NCBI RefSeq assembly: GCF_040807025.1
Contig: NC_090964.1
Span: 8,952,214 to 9,016,213, forward strand
DNA: 64,000 bases
Reading direction: 5' to 3'
From: Struthio camelus
Taxonomy: Eukaryota > Chordata > Aves > Struthioniformes > Struthionidae
A program made the translations under genes and the position numbers. This document shows, one piece after another, positions 1 to 9,575 of this stretch. The notes under the pieces are model-generated. The model ran no database searches. It had not been told where the DNA came from and saw only the letters and a list, made by a program, of their open reading frames with translations. Position 1 is the stretch's first letter; every line of letters begins with the position of its first letter.

Positions 1-1884
1 TCCACCGCACGCTGCCAGCGGGCCCTTGAATCCCCTTACGTGGGCCTTAAGGGAGTAATCGCATTAAACAACCCCCTTTTCGTCTACACAAAACCAAAAC
101 CTAAAGGAGGCGGCGGGGAGGATCTGACAGATCAGCCAGCAGAGCTCCTTAACGAATTAAAGAGAGGGGGGAGAGCTGCAGCGGGATCCCGACACCAGAC
201 TTAAGCCTGGGGCTTTCGTCCATCCTGCTGTTTCGGGGTGAAGGGCAGCCCGGGGGCAGCCTGCAGCCCCCTCGCTCGACCCCGCTTCCCCGGCCAGCGG
301 GCGGGCGGACGGCGAGCCCCGCGGCCCTGCCGGCGCGAGGACGGCCAGCCGTCCCGGAGCAGCCTGCCAAGCAAAGCAGAAAACCAGGGAGGCGGTCAGA
401 AACTTTCGTATCGGTAAAAATCGCATATTTTTTTTTTTCCTTCAATATTGCTGTGAAACTTCATGTTTTATAACCGAAACGTGGCCGTCGAAAAGCCGAA
501 AGAGGAGAAGCTTTCCACCGTCTTGAGGCGCTTGTTTTAGCTGCCTTTTCCCCCAAAACAACAGGTGCCCAGAATTGACTCTTTCCCGCACAACGCTGGA
601 AATTTGCTTTGATAAAACAGCCTTTTCTACAGAGATATTTTCAGCTAGTATTTCTAAATATTACTCACAAAGGCCCCCTCCAGACAACCTCTCTCCCTCC
701 CCGGGTTTGTTTATACGCGTTGAATTCTGTGAGGAAAGCATCTCCCTGCTTCAGCTATGTTTTATCCAAGTTTTCCATATTTAGTTCTTTCAGCCATTCC
801 TGCTCCTCGGTCCGCGTCCCAGCGCCCGTCCCAGCTCTCCCGCCGTCCCCTTGCCCCGCAGCGGCTGCAAGGGGAGTTATTCCCCCGTCCTCCCCGCCAC
901 GGACGGGCGCTGGCCGAGCGCCGCGTCCCGCTGCCTGGCGGTCCAGCATCACCCCCAGGCACCAGCCCTGATGCAGGCAACCACCAGATAGGTGTTTTCT
1001 GAAGCCAGTGGTGCCACCTGGGACTCAAAGAGTACCGAGGGAGAGCCCCAGCCCCGGCGCTCGCTCCGTCCTCTCCCTCTGCCCCCCGGCAGTACCTGCC
1101 TGTGCCCCGTCTCCCCGACCAGCGGAGCGTTTGCGCAGGCGGGTCGGGGTCGGCTGGTTGGCAGCGGGCACCCGCGGCGGCCACCCGACCCCGCGCCAGC
1201 GCCCCGCAGAAAGCCGAGCGCGGCAAAGGTGGGCACCGCTGCCCCGGGAGCAGCCGGGCTAGCCGAGTCCGGTGCTGTTTTAGGGATGGACAGAGTTAAA
1301 GTCAGCGAAGGAGGGTTTCCTCCTGGCACGTGGCTGCCATTTCAGCCGTGGTGCGCAGCCTGCAGAGGCAACGCAGGGAACGCGCTGGAGGAATTTACCA
1401 CCAGTAAAAAGAGACGCCGCTTAGAGGAAAATTAGTGTTTGCATTCAGAGAGCCAAGGTGATTCCAAGGTCAAAGCGGGAGCTGGGACTGCGCCTCTGTT
1501 CAAAGTTTCTCGTATGGGAAGAACCAGGGCACGAAGTGCCCCCCGTCGGCCCCGCGTTCCCTCTGCGAGGGTCGCGCTCGGACTCCAGCGACAGCCAAAA
1601 GCCTGCTTCCCTCCGGGTGCCACCAGGTGCCGGGCACTCGGCGCGGTCCGAAACGGTCCCGGCCCCACAGGACTCACAGCTTCGGCTGCCGACGGGAAAG
1701 CGGGCCGGTAGGACCAAACCGGCACGTCCCGGTCGGCGGCTCATGGGGGCTGGGGACGCCGGGAGCGCGAGAAGGCGACTGGGATCGGAGCAGGCCGGCG
1801 GGTCTTGTCCCTGGGGGAGGTTTATGCGGTCCCTGGGAGCACCCTGCACGTCCCAAAGAGGCACACGCCAAGCCGAGCGGGGGC
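1..1884. other. GC-rich flank, no gene recognised
   Basis: CpG-rich with a short AT-rich patch near 410-720 (poly-T at 427-438). Open frames on both strands look compositional and match no family I recognise. In human, NFYC lies beyond RIMS3 on this side, but none of its coding sequence is visible here. Confidence 0.6.
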
Positions 1885-2240
1885 CGGCTGGTAGCTTTTG
1901 GGGTCGGGCTGGTGGCTCTCGGGGTCTGGTTGATAGGCGTAGCGTCTGGCTGGCAACTCTTGGGGTCCAGCGGATGGGAACGGGGTCCAGCCAGCAGCTC
2001 CGAGGTCTCGCTGGTGGGAGCGGGGTCTGGCCAGCATCTCTTGGGGTCTGGCTGATTGGGAGCAAGGTCTAGCCAGCAGCTCCTGGGGTCCAGCTGGTGG
2101 GAGAAGGGTCCCGTTGGCAGCTCTCGGTGTCCGGTTGAGGGGCGCAGGGTGCCAGCTCGTGGCTCTTGGCGTCCGGTCGACGGATGGAGGGTCCAGGTGG
2201 CAGTTCTGGGGGTCTGGCTGGAAGCTCCCGGGGTCCGTCC
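1885..2240. repeat. Degenerate ~42-bp minisatellite
   Basis: A motif close to agcagctcctggggtccagc followed by tggtgggagcaagggtc recurs about eight times with many substitutions. The period is about 42 bp with a 21-bp sub-period (ggggtct recurs about every 21 bp). Since 42 is a multiple of 3, the minus strand reads as a degenerate 14-residue Pro-rich repeat. No gene context supports translation. Confidence 0.75.
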
Positions 2241-2269
2241 ATGGCTGCAGGGGCTCCCGGGACCCGACG

Positions 2270-2492
2270 TGGGGGCTCGGGCAGCGGCGGGACCCAGCGG
2301 GCATCTTTCGGGATGCTGCCGGTGGCTCCCGGGGCGCAGCCGGCGGCGCCGGGCCGAGCCCTCCCGGGGGCAGCCCGCGCCGTCGGGGCCGGGCCGGGCC
2401 GGGCCGGGGCCCCCCCGCCCGCGCTCCCAGCAGCCCGCCGGGGCCGAGGGGAGGAGCGGGCACGGGCGGCGGCGGCGGCGGCGGCAGCGGCG
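2270..2492 (+). promoter_or_regulatory. CpG-rich candidate promoter and non-coding first exon of RIMS3
   Basis: An extremely CpG-rich block with Sp1-like GGGCCGGG stretches and a (GGC)n tract ends in a strong donor at 2493 (GCG|GTGAGT). RIMS3 needs an upstream non-coding exon because its ATG exon begins with an acceptor. The exon start is not visible, and linkage to the acceptor at 12213 is inferred. Confidence 0.4.
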
Positions 2493-2518
2493 GTGAGTGC
2501 CCGCGGCGGCGGCGGCGC
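2463..2518. repeat. (GGC)n trinucleotide tract
   Basis: Interrupted GGC/CGG repeats flank both sides of the putative donor at 2493: six or seven uninterrupted units before it and about five after. Confidence 0.8.
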
Positions 2519-4369
2519 GGGGTGGGGCGCTGCCGGACGCCTGGGTCCCCCGGACGCCTGGGTCCCCTCGGCCCCCGGCGGGGAGCGGGGCTGCACCTGC
2601 TTCGGAGCATCCCCCGCCCGGGTCGGGGGCGGGAGGGAGGGGGAGCAGTGATTTTAGGGGATGCCCGTCGCGGCCGCGGTGCCCGGGAGGAGCGGGACGG
2701 GCGCTCCGGCGGGCCCCGGGGGGGGGGGCGAGGGGGTCTCGACCCCCGGGGGGGGGGACCGCCCGGCCCTGCCTGGCCCCTCGCATCCCAGGGCTGCCGG
2801 CGAGGCGCCCCAGCACCCCTAAGACATACCCCAGGCTCCTGGCTGAGATGTGCACTGCCCTGAAAGCATCCCTGCACCGAAAGCGTGGGGCCTGCGGCCG
2901 GGCTCCCCCCTTCCCCGGGGCTCCTCGCCCTCGCTGCGGGATCGGAGCCCTCCCTGCGCTCCCGCCTCGGCGCGGGGTCGGTGGGTAGCGTTTCCCAGCC
3001 CGCCGCTCGGGAACGGGAGCGCTTTCCCGTGTCATCCATCATCCCCGCTGAAAGCCAGTTGACGTCAACTCCGTCCCGCTAACGCCTGTCCCCGCCGTAA
3101 CGGGGCCAGGGACCGCCAAACCCGGGGGGGGGGGGTCCTTTCGGGAGAAGGAAGGTTTCTCCCTCGCGGTCTGACCCTAGCACCGGCTGCGTCCCGCGTG
3201 ACGCCAGGCACCCACCTCTCCGGGTGCCGCCACCGCGGTCGGGCTTTCGGACGTGTCGAGGCTGCTCTCTGTAAGTCGGCTCGACTCCGCTGGATCCGGA
3301 GATGCCCCGTCCTCCTTGCTCGAGGGTCTGCGCTGCAGCCCTTCAGCCGGGTGCTATGGCTTGTCCTGCAGGGAAAGCCCTTCAGGAATTGGCAAGGAAG
3401 GGCTTAAACGATGCCCCGCGGCCGCTGCTCCCAGCCATCCTCCGCTCGGGTTTAGTAACTCAGGAGAAGCCTCTGAAGGGGCGCGTGGGCATCGCTCGTC
3501 CTCCCCCGAAGCGGCGGGGCCGGAGCAGCAGCGGGAGCACGGACAGCCGCGGCGGCGGCTCGGACCTGGGGGGACTTGCGCTGCGACGGGGTGGAGGCGT
3601 CCGCGGGAAGCGTGGACCCTCGCTGGGCTGACACGGCCGCGCTCGCCGGGGACGGGATGCACAAGTCCCGCGGCGGCCGCGGGAGGACGTGCAGTGATTT
3701 GCAGCGGCGTGAGCGTAGGGAAGAGGCACGCGCAAGCTGCAGGTGCTCCCAGCGAGGCCGGCTCCTTTGGATGCGCGGCGCTCACGCGCTGTAGTTTCTG
3801 CTTCTGTTAAGTTATTTGGGACCGGCGGCTTCTCCGCGCCTCGAGACGCTCTGCAGGGCCGTTCGCACCGAGGCCGCGGCGTGGACGCGCGCGTCGTGCT
3901 GCGCTGTTGCCCCTGTTGGTTTTCTGCCCCGGCGCAGCAGGCGTCCTCCGAGCCGCGGCGCTTTCGGGGCGGCCGTGCTCGTCTGGAGCGACGTCCGCCC
4001 TGAAACTTTTTCTTTTAAGGCTGAGCAAAAACAGCCTGCTCTGAGCTGGATCGCATCATTTGGCGCGCGGGGAATATCCCGTGGGCCTGCGATGGGTATT
4101 TCATTGGCATGCCAAGAGCGCGGGTGGCAAGAGCCTTTCTGAGACTTGGCTGGAGGAAGAGATCGCAGCCTCTCTGCTCCTTGCTTTGCCCTGCGCCCCG
4201 ACTTGGGGGCGACGGCCGCCCGCTTCCAGGCTGGCTTCAAGGTCTGTCCTCCCGCGGTGGGAACCACAGATTTGCTTATACTGACACGTAGCTAAACAGA
4301 GCCAGCCCGCACGAATCAGGCCCTCCATGTGTTCACGCCTGATCTTGCTGTGGCACAGCCATATGGGAA

Positions 4370-4575
4370 GTGTCACATTTACGCAAGATGCAATTTAAGG
4401 TTATGAAAATGTCTAATTTTCCTGCTTATTAAAACCTAAGCAGTGCGACACCATCTACTTGCATCCATTTCAATGCACTTAAAAATGTTTTGTCACCGCA
4501 TCTCAAATGGCAGAGAAACAGGCTCATTTAGTGATTATTTTAAAGTGATTTAGCAGTGGATTGACAGCCCTGCCG
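4370..4575. promoter_or_regulatory. AT-rich island, candidate conserved element
   Basis: About 200 bp of complex AT-rich sequence inside a GC-rich neighbourhood, with several TAAT/ATTA-like cores (for example gtctaattttcctgcttatt). It has no repeat structure and no coding potential. A regulatory role is inference only. Confidence 0.25.
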
Positions 4576-7500
4576 ATACATTGCACTGGCTGCCTTTGAG
4601 TTCAGGGGCTCCCGGCCCGGCTCTCGCGGCTCGGGCCTGCTTGGCTCGCGGCGCGAGGACGGGCGCGATCGGGAGCCGGGCTGCCCTGCCAGCCCGCGGG
4701 CGCGGGAAGCGTGCTCTGCCTGCTGCTCTCGCTGGGCACTCTTGGTTGCCGCAACGTCCCCCGCAGCTCCTGGGGCTGCTGAACGGCACCTGCGGTTCCC
4801 GGAGCTGGAAATGAAAAGCTGTTTTTTTTTTTTTTTTCCTATCACAGCAGAGATTGGGTTGGGGGTTACCCTCCATTCCTGCATCCCTCCACGGCAAGGG
4901 TGCCCAGCCGGGCTTTGAACACGTGCCGGCCTCAGCCTGGTGCATCACGGATAATTTGGCCCGTGTCAGCTCCTTCGCTGGCCGGTTTCGGGGAAGAAGC
5001 CACGGCTGGAGCCAGGCTGGGGCTGGGAGACGTCACTGCTCACCCGGTCGGAGGCAGCCCTGGATGGAAGAGCAGCGATGGGTGTTTGATGTGCGAGGTG
5101 CCAGGCTCTCAGGGTATCTTCGCACCACTCGGCTTCAAATAAGTCTTCCTAAGGCAAGCAAGTTTTCTGCTGATCCCTTAAGAAGCTTTGCTATAATAGC
5201 GCAGTCTTAACATTTGGAAAGCAACTTATTTTCCAAGCTGCAAACAGCCTGACTTACCCCATCGCTCCCGCTGGGCTCGGAAGGCAGCAGGGCTGGGAGG
5301 GCTCGGACCCAGGCGGGCGGGGGCCCGCTGTGGGCGCCGCGGCCGCCCCGGGTTCACGTGGTGCTGCTGGACGCGGAGCCGGAAGGGCCCACGCTAAGCC
5401 GGTCTCACGGTCCTCCGCCGCAGCCCGGCGCGGGTTTAGCGGCGCTGCTGTCTGCGCTGAGCGGGCTCAAGCAACCAAGGGCAAAAGATGCTCAAGACTT
5501 CAATTTAAACTCAAGGGGACTTCACAGCTCTTGCTCCTTGTGGGGTACAGATGTCTCTGAAAGGCAAAGCAGTGTTGGCTAATGAGAAAAGGGGAGAAAA
5601 ACAGGGCGTGTTGGGTGCTGGCTGCTGGGCGGAAGGAAATCATGTTCTCTGCAAGAGCAGAAGCGCTGGTAGGAGCAGAAAGCCAGAGCGAGATCGCGAT
5701 CTTTCCCCTGGAGGAAGCAGCTCCATGAAATATTGATGGGATTCGCACGCAGCAGACGCACGGTGCGAGCTGCATTGCAGAGCCCCAAGCCGTGCAGTCG
5801 GGAAGGCAGCGGCTGCTGGGTAACGGGAAAAGCTCCCTCCCCGGAGCCGCTCGGAGCCTGGGAGCTGGTGCGAGCCTCGGCCCCGCCGCGTCGCCTCCGT
5901 CCCACCCCAGCCCCGCCGCGGCGGCCACAGACCCCGAACGGTCCGAGCAGGGAGCTGCGGAGGGCCAGGCTCCGTGTTCGGGGCTGCGGCGGGGGGAATA
6001 TGGTCCTTCCTCAGCCCAAATAAACCCAGTTTTGGGCTGGCAGCGAGGCGCCCATCCGCTGCAGCCAGCCTGCGCCAAGGGGAGCAGCGGCTCCGCGGGA
6101 GAGCGCAGGGGAGCATCTCGCGCGGCCGGTGCACGGGCCAGGCGGCTCCCGGGGCTCGGCACGCTGCGGCGCGGCAGCGGGGGCTCTGCAGCCGCCGGGG
6201 GCTGCGCGTGTCCGAGCGGGAGGCAGCTCGTCCCCAGCCCCATCCCTGCACTGGTCCTCGGTGCCCGCGGTGGCCTGCTGGGCGGCCACCCCGGCCCGGG
6301 CAGAGGGGACTCGGCCGTCCCCCAGCCGCATCCCGCGCCGGGGTGGCATTTGCTCCTCCGGTTCTTCCCTGTTGCCAAGGAAACAAACCGGATTCAGCAC
6401 AGATCTGATTTAAACAAGCGGCAGACGTCAGGCGGGGACGTGGGGAGAGGGACGGCGCCCCGGCCCCGGGCGCCTGGCGTCCCCGCGGGCGGGCGGGGAG
6501 CGTCGCCGGCGCTGCCCCGGGCACCCGGTTCGCGCGCGGGGAGATGCTGCGGGGTTGCATCTCCCCAAGGAAGGTGCCAAGTCCTCGGGCAGCTGGACGC
6601 AGCCAGCCTAGGGGAAACGGCAGCGCTGGGCTTAGCCCGAGGCCGGGGTAGATGGGGGTTCCCGCACTGCGCCCCCGTCCCTGCCGGTGGCGTCCGATTC
6701 CCCCCGTCGCCCCCAGGAGCCTCGGCCGGATCCCGTTTGCCGGGAGCGTTGCTTCCGACGGAGCCGCGGCCGTGATTTGTGAACGGGGAGCATGAACAAG
6801 TAACCGTACCTGCGGCCGGGCCGGCGCGCGGAAGCCGCCCGGAGCGAGGGAGACGCTGCAGCGCGGGCAGCCGGTCCGCCCGGCCCACGCTGGCCGCCCC
6901 GGGCAGGGCTGCGGCTCCCGCCACTGAGCCGCTCGGGTCCCGCTTGCCCCGGGGCTCCGGCAGGGCGCCGCGGCTGTCGCCGCCCGGGGGGCACCGGAGG
7001 AGGAACGTGCCCAGGCCCCATCGCGCTGCGTTTGCCCTAGAGCAGGTGAGATGTGGCCGTGCCCGCTCCGGCGTCCCGGGGAGCCTCTGCCCGGGCCGAC
7101 CAGGCACCGAGCATCTCCGAGACCTGGGAGAATCGGCCGCCCGTAGAAACCCACGGGCTGGCGAGCGCCGAGCGTCGCACCCAGGCACCGGTAGCGGCGT
7201 CTTTGGGAGCGCGTCCGGTTTTGTGGCCTCAGCAGCTTCTCTTGATGCAACTGGTGTTGCGGGGCTTCGCCTCCCCGAGCGCAGGCTCGCAAACACGCTC
7301 AGAGCAGCTGCCGGGCCTTTTTCTGGGTGCGTTCGGCTGGGCAGGGGCCGTCGGCGGGGAGCCGGCCGGAGGAGCCCCCTGCGCATCCCGAGCTCGGCCC
7401 CGGCCCCTCTCACCTCGCCAGACCCGGTTCCCCGCAGTGGCGCGTGCAGGTTTCAGCAGAGCTGCCTCCGATTTAGGCACTGGCATTTTCAGCTAGGTTT

Positions 7501-7579
7501 TAAGGAGGAATGAGCCAAAAAAAAAAAAAAAAAGCTTAGTTTGGAGAGAAACACAGGAGTATGGGGCAAGAAGCTGTCC

Positions 7580-7930
7580 CCATTTTAAGCTCCATTTGCC
7601 TCACCAGTTGAGTACATTTAGACCCATCCTTTAATTTCAGTGTTTCTATTTTCCATAGAGATGGTGCAAGATGATGCATCCAGCTTGTTTCGCTCAGCAC
7701 CTAACTTTTTTAACCTGCAGGAGCAATTAGATGCCAAACTCGAGGAGCTGGAGTTCCTTGCGAGTTCTCAGCTCATGTGCACTGAATTGTCCCTCTTACC
7801 ATGCAATTCAATTTAAATGAGCAACTACCCATCAGACCCAAAGCAATTAATTAAAATTAAGCATGTTTTTGTTCAAAAATTCAGGGAATAAGCCCTTCCT
7901 AATACAAGCAATGCGTGTTTGTGAGCTGCA
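7580..7930. promoter_or_regulatory. AT-rich island, candidate conserved element
   Basis: About 350 bp of non-repetitive AT-rich sequence containing the homeodomain-like core caattaattaaaattaag at about 7843-7861 and E-box-like CANNTG sites. It stands out against CpG-rich flanks. No ORF or splice structure is seen. Confidence 0.25.
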
Positions 7931-8775
7931 TCACTCTGACTTGCCCCAGCTCAGGACTGGCAGGAACCCCACAACGATAGCTCTAGCAACCTTATTTCTG
8001 CATAAGTGCTAATTTTAGGGCCTGAGCTAGTTTTCCTGCTCCTTGAGGAGGATCGGCTGTTTCCTAAGGAACCACCTGCAAGGAGCCAGGGCTCCCATGA
8101 GGGCTCGGCCCTTTCTGGGCCCTCCAGCGACAGGGCTCGCGGGGGCTTCGGGCACAAGGATGCTCCCAGGGCCGAGGGGCGCTGCTGCTGCCCTGCTGTG
8201 CTCTCACCTAAATATACCCCCGGGAGGATGCTCCGAGTCCAGGTCTCGCTGCGAGCAATAAAGGATCCATCCACCCTGTCTCCTGCCTCAGGCTCTTCAG
8301 CTGAGCAGCCAGCCCCCCCACAAGCCCTTGGCCACATCCCCCTCCCACACCCCAGCAGTGCGTTTATCACCTCCGCCCTCTCCTCTCCCGCCCGGCCGTC
8401 CATCCCACCGGCCGTCGATCCCACCTGCGGCAGCACCCGGCCGGGGGCTCTGCCCGCTGCAGGGCCGGGACCCTCCGACAGCCTTCCCGCAGAGCCGAGG
8501 TCAAAGCGCCCCATTTTTGCAGTCAAAATGTTGTCCCTCCTGTCTATCAGTGGTAAATTTGAGGCCGCGGCTCCCTCCTGCGGCGTGCACAGCCCCAGCT
8601 CGGCTCTCGTACAGCACCTAGCACCGCTGATGTGCAGGCGCTAATCCTGTGCGGACGCCGAGGCACGCTGGGGCTCGCGGAGGTTGTCCTGGACCCTCTC
8701 CACCCTCTGTGCATCCTCCAGTCCCACTTCTCAGGGGTCTGACATCCATCCACAACCCATGCTGGTGGGTCCCAC

Positions 8776-9575
8776 GGGGGTCCTGGCCACCCTGGGCTGT
8801 GGCTCAGTCCCACAGGGATGCTCCGAGCTGGAGCGGGGGTCCCTGCCGCCCGGGGCTGCGGCTCGGCCCCTCCATCCGACAGGGATGCTCCGAGCTGGAG
8901 CGGGGGTCCCTGCCGCCCGGGGCTGCGGCTCGGCCCCTCCATCCGACAGGGATGCTCCGAGCTGGAGCGGGGGTCCCTGCCGCCCGGGGCTGCGGCTCGG
9001 CCCCTCCATCCGACAGGGATGCTCCGAGCTGGAGCGGGGGTCCCTGCCGCCCGGGGCTGCGGCTCGGCCCCTCCATCCGACAGGGATGCTCCGAGCTGGA
9101 GCGGGGGTCCCTGCCGCCCGGGGCTGCGGCTCGGCCCCTCCATCCGACAGGGATGCTCCGAGCTGGAGCGGGGGTCCCTGCCGCCCGGGGCTGCGGCTCG
9201 GCCCCTCCATCCGACAGGGGTGCTCCGAGCTGGAGCGGGGGTCCCTGCCGCCCGGGGCTGCGGCTCGGCCCCTCCATCCGACAGGGGTGCTCCGAGCTGG
9301 AGCGGGGGTCCCTGCCGCCCGGGGCTGCGGCTCGGCCCCTCCATCCGACAGAGGTGCTCCGAGCTGGAGCGGGGGTCCCTGCCGCCCGGGGCTGCGGCTC
9401 AGCCCCTCCATCCGACAGGGATGCTCCGAGCTGGAGCGGGGGTCCCTGCCGCCCGGGGCTGCGGCTCGGCCCCTCCATCCGACAGGGATGCTCCGAGCTG
9501 GAGCGGGGGTCCCTGCCGCCCGGGGCTGCGGCTCGGCCCCTCCATCCGACAGGGGTGCTCCGAGCTGGAGCCGGG
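8776..9575. repeat. 67-bp minisatellite, 11 near-identical copies plus partial ends
   Basis: The unit begins ctccgagctggagcgggggt and ends ccatccgacagggatg. Unit starts fall at 8821, 8888, 8955 and so on to 9558, exactly 67 bp apart (737 bp = 11 units). Variation is limited to a few sites (gggatg/ggggtg/gaggtg and one ctcggc/ctcagc). A shortened diverged unit precedes it (8776-8820), and a partial unit follows 9558. Because 67 is not divisible by 3, one array reads through all frames, which creates long repetitive ORFs on both strands that are not genes. Confidence 0.97.

Larger units (their letters stand above)
2519..8775. other. RIMS3 upstream or intron-1 sequence
   Basis: Mostly CpG-rich with AT-rich islands at 4370-4575, 5130-5235 and 7580-7930. 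It carries poly-T at 4821-4837, poly-A at 7518-7533 and a G-run at 3124-3136. A CAG|GTGAGA donor-like site at 7045 could end a further 5' exon. No coding exon is recognised, and the long open frames here are compositional. Confidence 0.55.

Noticed and set aside
1-1884. NFYC expected by synteny on the RIMS3 side
   Set aside because: No NFYC coding sequence is recognisable; it probably lies beyond the left edge.
1674-3042. 450- and 406-codon minus-strand open frames
   Set aside because: Pro/Arg/Gly/Ala-rich composition expected of CpG-island DNA plus a 42-bp repeat; no recognisable domain.
5640-7413. 550- and 339-codon minus-strand open frames
   Set aside because: Several overlapping frames are open at once, as expected for GC-rich DNA; no family resemblance.
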